Part shown: one piece after another, positions 1 through 12,559 of the stretch | Numbering within the stretch: the first letter of the stretch is position 1 | Layout: every line of letters starts with the position of its first letter | Origin: Pyricularia pennisetigena | Taxonomy: Eukaryota > Ascomycota > Sordariomycetes > Magnaporthales > Pyriculariaceae | Reading direction: 5' to 3' | NCBI RefSeq assembly: GCF_004337985.1 | Contig: NC_043742.1 | Coordinates: forward strand, 854,176 to 918,175 | Length of the DNA stretch: 64,000 nucleotides | Translations under genes and position numbers: made by a program | Notes under the pieces: model-generated | Databases searched by the model: none | The model's input: only the letters and a program-made list of their open reading frames with translations | What the model was told of the DNA's origin: nothing

Positions 1-753
1 TTATATAACCTTTCGTTTGGAATAAATATCGTTAATAGCCTTATACACTATAATATAGGGGGCGTATTATTAGAAAATACCCTGTACAATAAGGATCGCA
101 AAACGTAGGGACGCTAAAGTACCGCTAAACATTCGTTTTATTTGAAGGTTAAAGGGTGCGATATCCTTATTCGAAATAACGTTATTTCGAATTACGCCTA
201 TATAATAGGTAAATATAGCACCGTTATTAGTTTGGTCTTACAGGGGGTTACCAAAGGTTCGTAACCCCGTTAGAAGTTAAATTAAATAATATAAACTCTA
301 AAAGGGACTATAGAATTTACACCGATTCGGAACCGGAAAAAAATACGGTAACGGAAAAGCTAAATCCCGAACAAAATACGGAAATAGCCGTAAATTCACC
401 TGTAACGCAGAAATTTAATGGTAAAGATCCTGAAAATCCACGTGAAATTAGGCCCCGTAGGCCCGGCACACCGTTAGGTGACCCTTTATACAACCTAATA
501 TAAAAGGGACTATTTCCGAAAAAAGGGGGTTACCCACACAAAAAAGTCCGTTGTTAAAACCTCCTTTATTATCAGATTTAAAGCAGGCCCCTGTAAATTA
601 CCTCCCTTTAAATCTAAAACGAACTACGGACGGCTGGTTAACCCCTAAAAAACGGAATTATAGGTAATTGTAACGAAATCCAGGCCTAACAAACCCTATT
701 ATGGCACAGGCGCTTGGGGTATATAAGGTTATTATTGCTAAAAAAACCGCTAA

Positions 754-1460
754 AATTATAAAAATTTACCTAATTTCAACAAAATTAGGGTGATTACCTA
801 TATTGCTTGCGTTACAGCCATTTCTATTTGGCGTACAAATAAAATCGCATTCCTTACACCCCCTAATATTTTCGATTTTATAAAAAATGATACAGTGACC
901 TTTAAACCAAATCCTTACAATAAAAAACCCGTATTTTTGTTATTAATGGGGCGAAAATCACGTTTTCGGTGGCCGATCCCATTAAAAAATAAAGCCGGAC
1001 CTAAGGTTTTAATAGCTATTAGAGGTTTTTTTCAAGCTTTGAAAGCTACATACGGGCGCTACCCCCTAAATTTTCACTTCGATAGGGGGTACGAAATGAA
1101 TACAAACCTTTAAAATTGGTTTACAAGCAAAAATATTAATTTTAGCATTTTAAATCCCTATACCTACGGCCAAAACGGACTAACGGAACGGTCCGTTAAG
1201 GTTATTTTGGATAAACTTCGGTCTACCATTGTAGCGGCGGGTTTAGCATTATATTTATCACATCATTTACTACCTGCCGTGGTTAATTTAATTAACCGTA
1301 TAACGGTAGTAAATAGGGATTTAAGACCCTACGAGGGATTTTATTCCGAATTCCAACCTGGATTACCGCCTAAACCCAATTTAAGGTATTTTTATGTTAT
1401 TAGTATTATATGCTAGGTTATTTTATCGCTGGAAAAACGCTAAAAATCTAATGAATTGGT
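754..1460 (+). pseudogene. copia integrase core, copy A
   Basis: The longest open stretch (790-1113) holds the integrase core of the copia polyprotein, which inserts the cDNA into the genome. The signature is a hydrophobic strand LLLM followed by RKSRFRW (where the family has a catalytic Asp before RKS) and, further on, GRYPLNFHFD, which ends in the second catalytic Asp. In this copy the first catalytic position reads MGRKS instead of the MDRKS of copy D, so the active site is destroyed. The frame continues after a stop into an integrase C-terminal stretch (1207-1416). Copies B and D give the same block with different lesions. Confidence 0.8.
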
Positions 1461-2019
1461 TCTATGCACCGAAACGGTGAAATCTTTAACCCATTTATTA
1501 AATTTTACAGCGTTGGTTTACGCACCCGCTAAACGGGCCGTATACAAAACCTTTACCGTGAAAATTATAAAGGGTATAACCGCTAAAAATTTGGTTATTC
1601 CAGGGGAAACGTTATAAATTTTTAAAGGGGGAAAATACAAATTTAGAGGGGGATTTTAATTTTGAACTTGAAAACGAAAATAACAGCGTTCCAGCGGATA
1701 ATAATCCCCTAAAAAGCCGTGAAAATATAGGGCACTTACCACCTGTTACAAGGTATTTACCACCTATTACAGGGTAATTACCACCCGTTATAGGGTATTT
1801 AAACCTTGAAAATACAATATCCGCCAAACTTATACAACCTACCGTTCGCCCCCCAAAACTTATAGCGGTAGCGGTATTTAATCCAGTATTTGGAACAATG
1901 AAAATTCCGGTGTTTTCATCACCTAAAATACAAAATATAGAGTTAAATTCGCAGTTCGAAAACCCAAATTTAATAAATATAAATTACGTGCATTATCTTT
2001 GTCTTTAAACCAAAAAACA

Positions 2020-2860
2020 ATAAAAGAAAACCCACTAAAAACGGTAAACCAAATAATTTCCAACAGGCGTTAAATAACCCTAAAAATGCTAAATGGTTAG
2101 CTGTTTTAGCGTTTAAATTCGACCAGATCGTTATTGCAAAAACTTTCCGTTTTATCCCAAAAATAAGAATACTAACAGGCCGTAAACTCGTTTTTACCCG
2201 GCCGGTATTTAAATGGAAAAAGGATAAAGATAATAAACCTATAAAATACAAAATTAGGTTTGTTGTTAGGGGTCTTTTACAGGGCGAAGGCCTAGATTAT
2301 AACGAAACTTTTGCTAGCATTAGTATACCACCTATTTGGCGTATATTATTAGTTATAGCTAATGCTCAAAATTGCGAAATAAAATAAATCGATTTTATCG
2401 GTGCGTTTTTAAAAAGTGATTTTACCGACGTAAATATATATTTGCAAATTCCAGACGGTTTTAACGAATGGGTAAAAAATTGTACCCCTATTACCTCTAA
2501 AACTTTAGTGGAAATGGGTTATAACCCGAAAGAATTGCAGGGTTTACAGTTGGAAAAGGCGTTATATGGTTTGAAACAGGGTCCAAAAAAATGGCAAAAT
2601 AAATTTAAAACCTTATTTTTTAAAAAAGGTTTTAAGCTATTAATTTCTGATCCTGCTGTTTTTTATAACGTTAAATCCAAATATTTTATCGTTATTTTCG
2701 TAGACGATTACCTGGTAATAGGTCCTAAATTGCAATATATTTAGGATTTAAAAGCCCGTTTTAATAAAATATACGCGTTGGAAGATAGGGGCCCTGCAGC
2801 CTATTTTTTAAGCGCTTAAATTATAAGGGATAGATTTAAACGCCTATTTTGGCTCCATTA
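2020..2860 (+). pseudogene. copia reverse transcriptase, copy A
   Basis: Reverse transcriptase domain of the copia polyprotein. The open stretch 2442-2744 contains LEKALYGLKQGPKKW, the hallmark copia YGLKQ..W block, and FVDDYLVIG, the catalytic Asp-Asp box. The upstream part (2030-2400) reads in the same protein family but carries stops, for example a TAA just before 2390. The Asp pair is intact here, unlike in copy B (FVKDHLLIG), so copy A is the least damaged RT in the window. It is not functional, because the rest of the polyprotein is interrupted. Confidence 0.85.
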
Positions 2861-3129
2861 AAGTTAATATATAAAGGAAGCATTAGCAATGTTCGGATTA
2901 ATTAATTGCGTACCTAAATTCATTCACTTATAACCGGGTGTGCTAATATATAGCGGGTATAAACCCGTAAATGCGTTGGAGTTAAATTAGTATAGCGTAT
3001 TATCGGCACTTTTATGTATTTAAAATTATTAACGCGCCCGGATATCGGTTTTGCGGTTTAATGGTTTTTACGTTTTTTAACAAAAACTATTATAATCCAT
3101 TTAACGGCAGTTAAAAACCTATTACGTTA

Positions 3130-3680
3130 TTTAGTGGGTATTAAATCCTTATTTATCTGTTACGAAAATCGAGTATTTGAAGCCGAATTACCACCCAATT
3201 TATTAATAGGGGGTTTGAAAGGCCTAAAATTACTGGGTTTTAGTGATAGCGATTTTGCCGGGGTTAGGGAAGATTTAAAATCCATTTACGGATATTTGTA
3301 TACCATATTTGGGGGCTTTATAACGTGGAAGTGCAAAAAGGTTAGTATTATAGCTTTAAGCACTCCAGAAGCCGAAACCGATGCCTTAACGGAAACCCTG
3401 CGTGAAGCACAGTGGTTTAAAAGCTTATTTATAGAAATTGGACTACCTATAAAAGGCCCTATTATAATATTTGGAGATAATACAGGTTTTATAGCTAACG
3501 TATATAACTTTACGCACCATTACCGTATTAAATATACGTTATTAAAATTTCACTACGTACGGGAATTAGTTAAAAAAGGATTAGTAACCTTAAAATATAT
3601 GGAATGTAAATAAATGCCCGCTAATGGCCTAATATTGCCTTTAACGCTTCCAATTTATAAGGTTTTTTTAGAGTTTATTG
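3130..3680 (+). pseudogene. copia RNase H, copy A
   Basis: C-terminal RNase H of the copia polyprotein, which removes RNA from the RNA-DNA hybrid. The open stretch 3134-3613 (159 codons) has LLGFSDSDFAG with the first catalytic Asp, a TPEAETDAL block with the catalytic Glu, and FGDNTGF with the next Asp. The HHYRIKYTLLKFHYVREL block is the usual copia C-terminal region. It is followed by about 560 bp of non-coding internal sequence before the LTR. Confidence 0.85.
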
Positions 3681-3963
3681 GGCTTAAACCCATAAAAGCT
3701 TAGCTTTCATTAACTGATTTTTAGGGTATTTAATTAGTTCGTTAGTTGATTACCCATTCTATTTCCTTTGTTTGCAAATATTGGAATTTTGTTAGCCCAA
3801 TACCGGCCGTATTACCCGAATTTACCTTGCATAGGTTGATTAATAAGCAATTTATACCGACCTTATACCAAAAGTCAAATTAAAATTGAAAAAGCTCGTG
3901 TTTTAGGCGATTTACGCATTTAAAATAGCTTATATATTATGCCTAGCTTGGACTATTACCAAC

Positions 3964-4244
3964 GAATAGCCAGATTAGCTACCTGGTTTAGTAGTTAATT
4001 CCGTGGGTTAATATCATGCAAATCGGGGGTTCGAATCCGGGGGTTGTTGCAATTTTGGGGGTTTTTTCCAATTCGGGGGTTCGTCCATTTCGGGGGTTAC
4101 AGGTCGGTACAAAAGGCTTAGTTATCCAGGGGGTTTATATCGGGAGTTCGAATCGGGTTAGGACATAAGGGGGATTTTTTTTGGGATTTTTTTTTTATGT
4201 ATTTCTTTTTCGGATTTTATGTAAATAGTAGCAAAAAAAGTGGG
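3964..4244 (+). other. copia 3' untranslated region: tRNA-like stretch, G-rich repeats, polypurine tract
   Basis: Downstream of RNase H is a short stretch with a pol III A-box-like TGGTTTAGTAG (near 3980) and a perfect B-box-like GGTTCGAATCC (near 4031). Four loosely repeated units follow, each built on TTCGGGGGTT or a close variant (4025-4100). A purine-rich tract, AGTAGCAAAAAAAGTGGG, ends exactly at the LTR and is the expected plus-strand primer. The same arrangement is found in copy B (24090-24355) and copy D (31995-32257), so it belongs to the element. Confidence 0.6.
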
Positions 4245-4802
4245 TGTTAATTATATGCGTTATTTAGCATGTAATAAATCCATTTTTATTTGTATATAAA
4301 CTATAATAGATAGTGCCGAAGTGGGGCTGTTGGGGTTGTCGGATTTTTTATTATATTTTATGTGTGTATTGCAGGAGTTGCGATTTAAAGTTAGCGAGTG
4401 GGGTTTCACCCTGTACCGGGTCTAATACCCACCCTGCATTTACGAGTTAGCTACCCTGTACTTGGTTAAAATTTTTACCAAATGAGCAAATTAGTGCGAA
4501 CCCAGAGATGGTTTGTATGGAAATGAGGGTGTTTTTTCAACAACGCATACAAATTAATTTTTCGGAAAATCCTGTGCGGTACCGGAACGTTTTTTGGCGT
4601 GCGGACCCCCATTTCGATGTCGGAGAATATGTAAGGGAAATAAAGCAAAGTCTCCCCCACGAATGAATCAAATCTATTCATCCCAAAATTAGTGAATTTA
4701 GTGTATATAAACCCTGTAATTACAGGCTTTTATACCGCCATTAGCACCACGCCGCACCTAGGCTAATGCCTAACCCCCTGTTAGCAACCCATATTGTTAA
4801 CA
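4245..4802 (+). repeat. copia LTR L1 (3' LTR of copy A)
   Basis: 558-bp LTR starting TGTTAATTATATGCG and ending CATATTGTTAACA, with the inverted ends TGTTAA/TTAACA. A GTATATAAAC TATA-like stretch lies about 50 bp in. Other copies are at 15916-16467, 24356-24907, 27999-28569 and 59134-59702 (inverted), with partial copies at 32258-32403 and 48166-48326. The ORF at 4475-4681 on the minus strand recurs in most copies, but I regard it as an LTR shadow. Confidence 0.85.
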
Positions 4803-6148
4803 TTTTCCCTAAAGCTTTCGTTCGAAATTGGCAAAAGCAATTCCCATAGCTCCCAGCACAAATAAAATGTACGCAATTATTTTCATTTCATTGGCGCTTA
4901 AAACATTGTTAAAAGCCGCGATAGCTTTAATCGTTGCCAAAAGATACTTAAAAATCGTTTAGCCTTTTGCAAATATTCGAAGTTTGGATAAAATCGAATT
5001 CGCCCGATAATCCTGGCCCTTTATTAACATGAAATACTATTTAATAAGTAATTCGATCGTTTTACGCAGTTGAAGCGCACGCGTAATAGCCGAAATGGTT
5101 GAACTCCATTCCGTTTATATATTTTCAATTAAAACACGGGGCTTTTTAACCCCAGAAATTGCCAGTAGTGTATTACCAATTGCCGAAAAATACGGTACAT
5201 TTGGGGCTTTAATATAATAAAGCCGCCAAATACCGTAATTAATATAAACAATAGCATGTTAAATGATTATCTTCCAAATGGTTTATTAAAACTGAACATT
5301 TATTCGGGCGATATAATGTTTTGCTATTAATAGGCTTTTCGTAATGCCGATCGATTAACAGAATGTTATTATACGTGTATAAAAGATATTAATTGTGTGT
5401 ATTTTATCAAACTGTTTAAAGGTGAGCTTCCGAACGTCCTTCCGTTTTATAATTGCAACTGGGCGGGTGAGTTACGTATAATTGGCCAATGCGGTATTAC
5501 ATATGATTTATCGCTCTATTGTTAGTTTAACCGGGGTTCCCTTTATTCCAACACCGGCAATTCTTTTTTTTTTGCACGCGGTTAACAACCTCCACTCCAA
5601 TCGCAATAACAATTTATAAAATATATAAAACGGAAACAGCTATACAATTTGCGATAAATACTCTGAAAGCGCTTTTAATATTTATTTGTTGCGCCTTTGC
5701 TTTCCGCAACCCGTTGTAAATTCCTATTGTGGTGGTTATTAACCTGTAAAGCGTTTTTTTAAAATAATAGTTTTAAATAATTTCGGTTAATATTCCTATA
5801 ATTTATTCACTTTATTATTCGATCGCAGCGACGTCGTTTTTAATTGGTTGCAAACTTTTGGCGATCCTTTTTACTTATAAAAGGACCTTTTCCTACCACG
5901 AATTTTGATACGTAATTATATTAATTTATCAACGCCTTTTTCCAGCGTTTTTTGGATCATGATTTAAACATTATCCGTTTCGGCCGTTCTGCTGTTTACC
6001 TGTTATTTTGTTTGCCCTTTTTACCATTCGGTTTAATTGTAATCTAGTTTTCGCCATTATATTAACTTTTGCCGACGCTGCCTATAAAAGTAAATTCTTG
6101 GTTTTGACTTTGTCGTTATTATTAAACCTGTTAATCGTTATTTTTAAG
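4803..6148. other. unrecognised decayed sequence, possibly internal region of an R-family retroelement
   Basis: There is no open frame over about 60 codons. It abuts the end of an inverted R-type LTR at 6149, so it could be that element's internal region read on the minus strand. A minus-strand reading around 5600-6060 gives a basic, coiled-coil-like run beginning MAKTRLQLNRMVKRANK, which would suit a Gag N-terminus. This is weak. I see no RT or integrase motif. Confidence 0.25.
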
Positions 6149-6649
6149 TGTTACGATCAAGGTATTGGGTAACCAGTTCTTAGGGTAAAGTACAGTGGGT
6201 TAAAGCAACTGAGCGTTTTAACTGGGTAACTTGGGGGATTCAATCACTGTGGTGAAATTATAATCCTTTTCAAATAAATATGAAAGTTAATTAGATTATA
6301 AAACTAATTACTGCTCCGCGATCCTGAAATGGAGTTCATTTACATAACAATAAAGATTTCTTTATATAATTAGGTAATCGTTCCGTATAAGTAATTATAA
6401 TTATATTACGGCCAGGGGTAAATACTTTTTTAGCAGTGACCGTGATTACCTTTTCCCGGTAATGGGGTTAAGATTTTTTATTCTATTACCATTTAACCTT
6501 ATATAACCTAATCCTTATATGTATTTCGAAACTCCCGCTAATTCCCGCCTAAATTCCGATATCCCTTTTTTACCCAATAGTGTCGATGGCAATCCTGGTT
6601 ATAACATGAAATTCTTTCTTTGAACCAAATTCCGCGGCTTTATAAATAG
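6149..6649 (-). repeat. R-family LTR, inverted copy
   Basis: It starts TGTTACGATCAAGGTA and matches the reverse complement of the end of the LTR at 63797, including the conserved stretch with AAAGTACAGTGGGTTAAAGC and AACTGAGCG. A third copy is at 58865 and a fourth, plus-strand one ends at 49486/51384. The ends TGTTACGA/TCGTAACA are inverted, as in LTRs. The far boundary is unclear, because N1 was inserted there. Confidence 0.55.
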
Positions 6650-6658
6650 GTCGTGTCC

Positions 6659-8488
6659 TAGTTTCAGGGCTCATCCATGAAGCCCAGAGCTCCACAATTG
6701 ATCCACTTCGCTCCACTTCGTGGCTCAATTGCGGCTTTGCAATGTACCTGTGATTCCATCCAAAGAACGCTCTGGTTCAGGTCTGAGGACAACTTGTCGA
6801 TTTTCGCCGTTCATGGCGGTATTTTTGGCCTTTTTTTAACCGAAACTCCTCTATTATTCCACAACTAGGCCAATATTGAAAAAATAAAATATCGTTGAAA
6901 ATAGCGTTTAATACCGCTATTAGCAGCAATTCGATTTACTTTTTTATCTGTTATAATGGCCGAATTTAATACCACTTGCCCTTAATCCGTTTATGGCGGT
7001 ACTTTTTTTGATTTTTTTTTGCGATTTTCGATTTCTTTTAATATTATTTTCCATTTTTGACCAAATTTTATAATTTTTGCACGTGGAGGGTCGTGTTTAT
7101 TTATATATCGTTATACTGAATCTTGGTGCATATACCATACTATATAAACAGTTAAATAAGCGGATAGGCAAAGTATACACTTTTTTATATGTAATTTATA
7201 ATCGAAACTCATTTGTATTTTTACCAATTTTAACGATAATGAAACCAAAACTTCAGAGATTCGACTACGTATACAAACAAGCGTCCAAATCTAATCCAAC
7301 TTATATTATCGGTTTTAAAAGCTGCTCAATAAAAAAGAATGCTAAATGTGTATTTTATAAATCTTTTTGCTTTTATTTAATTAGTTTTATATTATTTTTG
7401 TTTTGCAGCCGAATTTTGTGGCTCTTGCACGTGGGGGGTGGTATATGAATATTTAATCTAGAATCACATTTTTGTACGTATATCTAATCATATAAGCCGT
7501 TAAATATGCGGACAGGTAAAGTATATCCAATATTATATATATTTTACAATCGAAATTCTTCTACATTTTTACCAATTCTAACATTAATAAGACCAGAATT
7601 TGAAAAAGTGGATTAAATGTATAAACAAACGTCAACGTAAAGCCCGATTTACAATACCGGCCCTTTTTATTTTTTTATATAAAAAAATGCTAAATTTGTG
7701 TTTTTTTTGTATTTTTTGCTTTGTTCACTTGAATAAAATTTATTAACAAAGTGATCAAAGAATGTATCAAGTAAAATATTGCCATTTTAGCAATATTTGC
7801 GTAAATTATTTAATTTTTTAACAAATTGTTAATTTATATAAAAATATTAATAAAACTTTTGGTTTAATCGATAATTGCATGCACTTTGCAATATCAAGTT
7901 TACTAAGCTATAAAAGCTGTAAATTAAATTGAAGTTAGTACTATATACCATTATTTAAAGCAAGAATTAAATATAATAAAAAATTACAAATTTTACTTAA
8001 TATTTCAATATCTTTTCAAATACAGTGGTTACAAAAACACGGCCGGCAGTCAAATAATCAGTAAACTCCAATAAATCTAACGCAACTTACTATATATTTT
8101 TATAATTTTTATTTACTTTTTTATACGAATATTTATTTGCATATTATGGGTACACTATTTTCTTTTGCCATTATAATGCGAATATTTTATATATATTGAT
8201 TTTAAACGGCAAAATACCATAAATTATCGTTATATTAATAACATAATAATTAGCAATATCGCAATATTAGGTATATTATTAATAATACCGGTATAAACGG
8301 CGAAATGCGATAAAGTATCGTTGGTGGTACCGCTATAAACGGCGAAATGCGACAAAATGTCCTCAAATTAGAACGAGCGCGATCTTTTCGGCCAATATAA
8401 TTGGTCGAAAAGCCATGTGCTTAAAAGGTACATGGAGCGCTTAGTCCCCATTGCGAAGCAGGGGGGTCTAGTCTAAGCACTGAGACTG
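6659..8488 (+). mobile_element. N1: non-autonomous TIR element of the E/N family
   Basis: 1830-bp element starting TAGTTTCA (alpha end) and ending TGAGACTG (beta end). The flanks GTCGTGTCC (6650-6658) and TTCGTGGCC (8489-8497) match at 7 of 9 positions and are the likely decayed target duplication. The alpha end includes CTCCACTTCGTGGCTCAATT and the iteron TCGCCGTTTATGGCGGTA. The beta end includes CCCCATTGCGAAGCAGGGGG and two iterons. No coding capacity is evident. Inside, a ~355-bp module is present twice (about 7075-7430 and 7430-7790), each starting with GCACGTGG and ending near TGCTAAAT. Confidence 0.85.
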
Positions 8489-9328
8489 TTCGTGGCCTAG
8501 TCTCAGGGCTTATTCCTGAAGCCCAAAGCTCCACAATTAATCCACTCCGTTCGTTTCACTCCATTTCGTGGCTGAATTGCGGCTTTGCAATATACCTGTG
8601 GGTCCATTTAAAAAACGTTTTAGTTTAGGTTTGAGGACGATTTGTCGATTTTCGCCGTTTATGGCGGTATTTTTGGTATTTTTGCGACCGATACTCCCTT
8701 ATTATTTTATAACCACGCAAAATATCGAAAAAAAATATCGTTAAAAATAGGAATTGGTAAGCCTTTTTTCTAAATCCAAAATCTTTTGCACCCGGTACGC
8801 CAATTCAAAATTGGATATAACCCGCTTTTTATCCGTTTATAGCGGTATCCCCATTATTAACCCAGAAATACTATCGATACCAATTTCGCATTTCAGTAAT
8901 AACGATCATAATCCGTTAAAATTTATATGTGGAAAATCGTAAAAGCGAAAGGAATTTTTATATATAAATTTTAATCCAAATAACGTAAAACTATTTATTT
9001 TACAATCCGTATAGTGTAAACTTTATTTAATATATTATAAGTCCACTTACAAATACTATCGACACCCATTTCGCACTTCACCAATAACGATTATAATCCG
9101 TTAAAATTTAGATGGGGAAAATCGCAAAAACGAAAGGAACTTTTACATAAAAATTTTAATATAAATAACGCAAAACCATTAATTTTACAATCCGTAAAGG
9201 GAATATATTATATAATACGCTATATATCCAATTATCAAAAAAAACCATTATTTCCGCAAGTTTTTGTATATTCGTATTAAATTTTATCTATATAATATCC
9301 GGAAACACCCCTTTATAAATTTTGCTTT

Positions 9329-11360
9329 CCCACCAAATTCACGCAATTTTTCGCGGTTCCAATCCCGTAAATGTGGCGGCAAATACCTCCTTCGACATAC
9401 ACATTTTCCCGGAATTATACGCCAAAACCAAAGCTTTCGGTAATTTAAACCTTTAATATAAATTCGTTTTTTTAACTGCTATATAGTTTTTAAAATTCCA
9501 CAACCCTCCAATATTCCTGCACGAATCCCATATTATAACCAAATGCAATATATATACCGTCTTTTAAATAATGTAAGAAATATTATTTTACTGGTAAGAA
9601 CCGGGTATGGGAAAAATATAATATTACAAACTATTTCGGTTATTCGCAATAATATTATTATTATCCAAATAATTCCATTGAGCAAAATAGAGGAAAAACA
9701 GTTACGCAATATATAACGTTATCCCGCCGCAAACCGCAAATTAATCGACCAATCCATTTTAAATATAAATATAAATATGAGGTTTTTATTACCAGAACTA
9801 ATTTTATTTAATATAACCTTTTTTGGAACCCGTAAACCGTTTGTAAATAAACGCACATTTTTTTAAACCCGGAATAAACCATCAATCACCAATTTTTCAA
9901 ACTTTTTCGAAACCCTATATACCACTAACGTATCGCTTTATTTACCATAAATAAAATTTATATAGTTTTATAGTGGAAAGATTTTAGGGAATCGTTTTTT
10001 AGAGTGCGCTTAATCCGGGTAATTATACCAATAACCGTATTTATATTCGGGTGTACCGCAATTTGTACCATAAAAGTTAAAATTTACGTTTTCAACCAAT
10101 TGTGTTCCAAAAGGATAATACGTTTCCTTAAAACGTTTCTCGACCGACCCAAAATTACGATTATAATATAATATTTGGAGCGCAAAACCTTAATCAAGGA
10201 TTACCGGCGCCTTTTATTTTGAACAGGGAATATTGTATTATTTCTCGCTACCTATATTCCCAAAACCATTATATATATGGACGGCAGGAACCGTATTATC
10301 CAAATATAATAATTTCTAATAAAACATTTCGTATTTAGGAAATTTATTAAACGAAACGTTACAGATATAATTATCTGGTACAATGTGTCTACATTCAAAA
10401 TCAATGAAATTCAAATTTACGCAAAATTTTCCAAACCGGATTTTAAAATTCGTATTATATTTTCCATTTAATTTTGGGTATGGGTATGGATGTACATAAT
10501 ATGGAACGTATAATGCAATACGGCGCCTTAATATTAAACGACCTCGTTAACCTATGGTAGAAGTCCGGACGAACCGCACGCGGGCCCAGCCGTAAAAAAA
10601 CCATATATTTCTTTGCCTTTTACTGGTATTTCGATACGCAGGGGTCCATTGTTGAATATAAATTAATTAAACCAAATTTAATAATCCAATTAACCAAATA
10701 ACCCGTAATATTGCGAAAAACCGTTAAAAGTTAATAAATTATCCATCAAAATCTTTTAACGTATTTATAAGCGCGGTAATTCCCTATTAGTTTTCCAGGT
10801 ATCGTTAAATTTAATTCAAACGATAACAACGGGGTAAAAGCGTCGGACTTATTACAAACCGGTTTTTAAACATATTCGAACCACCCGTTCCGGCCTATTG
10901 GACGTAATAGGAAATGATAAATAGGAAAAAAGTAAAAAAGGAGGCGTTAAATATATAAATTTTCGCCAACGTTAAATGTTTTCGACAAATTATATGGGAC
11001 TTTATAGAGGAAACGAATTTATTTTTACATTAAATTAATTTAAAAATTTGAATGACGCCTGCGTGTACCAAATCTGAATTTTATTTCTATTACCCCCTAA
11101 AAAGCCGGCAGCTAAAATAACTAGAAGCTTTTCTAAAAAAGGTTATATATTTAAACAGTTGGACAAATGGGGTACCCATTTCGCAATAATTACCCTTTTC
11201 CCCAATCCGCGGCGGTTATTCGACCTATTCTCCCAGCTGGTATTATTTAAACCAATAGTTTTTAATATTGACAAAAAGTTCGTCCATTTTTGTAACCGGG
11301 AATGGACGATAAACGATTTGCTGGAAAATGCTCCAAATTTACAATTAATTGAATAGTTTA
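9329..11360 (+). pseudogene. RecQ-type helicase relic, E1 copy
   Basis: This is the same gene as at 33238-35280 in E2 but more damaged. Recognisable blocks are KTGYGK (Walker A, near 9600), VFIFGCTAI (motif III position) near 10045, and the region of motifs IV-VI between 10265 and 10600. Several frames must be joined to follow it. The open stretch 11159-11356 (DKWGTHFAIITLFPNPRR) corresponds to 35070-35270 in E2 and is downstream of the helicase core. That part I do not recognise. There is no chance of function. Confidence 0.6.
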
Positions 11361-12559
11361 AATAATAACACGGTTATTCCCTTGTTTAACTCCCAATAAT
11401 ATACGAAAATGGGATACAGGACTACGCCTCCTATTTGCAGAAATAATTAAAAAAAAGGCGGCGGAGTTAAAATACGGTGGTATTTTAGGAAACGATAGAT
11501 ATAATTAATAATTATTCGGGAAAATAAACTAATAAACGCCGAGGAACGAATTAAACGGTATTATACCATAGGTTGAAATGCTGGTTATCGTTAACGGTTA
11601 TGAAAATATCCAATATAGCAACGTTTATACAGTTATAATCCAAAAATTAAAGGGCGATTAAAGTTAAATCCTAATTAAATTAAATAAGGTTCCCTGGATT
11701 ATAAAAAGGTCGACCGACGAAAAAGGCGACGCCGAATTGGATTACTTAGGGGCGGGGGATTATTGAATAGCGTAAGATATATAATTGCTAAATATTAAAA
11801 TCCCTAATTAACGGTTTAAATAAAACGACCAAATATTGGATAATAATAATTATTACGTAAATCAAAAGTTTGGATTATATATAGGTTGGTACGGCGTAAC
11901 GGCGCCCCGATCAAAAATAAAAGGGTTCGATATTACGAATTATAATAACCGTTACGGTTAAACTCCGGAAACTTTGGCGTTTCCATTTTAACATTATTTT
12001 ATCAGCAAAAAGCCTCATACGTAGACCTAACTATGAATACCTCCTTTTTTGTTTATTAGCTTTTTTTTACAATAAAACCCTTTTTCCCGGCCGCCAGATT
12101 TTTTTTGTAAGGATTAAAAAAAATTGTAACGATTGAACCAGCGTTTAATTTTTAACCTATAAACGTAATAATTGTTACAATCGCAAAATTGTTTTAACAA
12201 ATATTGCAAAAATATTCGTTAGGAAATCTAATTAAAGTGTTTTTAATTGGATAAAACTGTTTATATTTTACCCACCCAAATAGGCATTAATTTAATTGCA
12301 ACGAGGGCAAGTTCTAATTAGCGCTTTTGCATTGTAAAGGTACCCCCCACCCGGTTAGGTCCGGGGTAAATTAATTAATTTTATTTTAATAGTAATTACA
12401 CTAATTGTTTTAATTCGCCAAAAACCGTCATAATTGCTACAATTACGGTCCTTTATTATTATAGTTCCCAAAAAACGCTAAAAAGGTAAAATTTCCGCCT
12501 AAACCACCAGCAAATTTACGTTGGGATATATATCCAGCAATATTAAATTACCTGCCAAT

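Larger units (their letters stand above)
1..4802 (+). mobile_element. Ty1/copia retrotransposon copy A, 3' part with 3' LTR
   Basis: The order integrase, reverse transcriptase, RNase H, purine-rich tract, LTR is that of the Ty1/copia (Pseudoviridae) lineage. The window starts inside the protease-integrase linker: positions 1-480 align by eye with 19456-19930 of copy B. The body is broken by frameshifts and many TAA/TAG stops, so it is a dead copy, apparently RIP-mutated. The 5' LTR and gag lie outside the window. The direct neighbour on the right is unrecognised AT-rich sequence. Confidence 0.9.

Noticed and set aside
4021..4100. CRISPR-like or telomeric repeat (GGGGGTT units)
   Set aside because: Units are irregular, there are no spacers, it is inside the copia 3' region, and the motif is not an array of TTAGGG.
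4475..4681. Protein-coding gene recurring at 16137, 24567, 28194 and 59289
   Set aside because: It lies inside the copia LTR in the antisense direction, and recurrence is explained by the LTR repeat.
7077..7448. A 123-codon ORF with relatives in other N elements (50058-50339, 57198-57500)
   Set aside because: The frame is not kept among copies, stops fall at different places and composition is that of non-coding AT-rich sequence.
6659..8488. Assignment of the N elements to Mutator (9-bp duplications)
   Set aside because: Duplication length fits, but no MULE transposase is present in the related 13.8-kb element and the two ends are largely dissimilar. Kept open as a possibility only.
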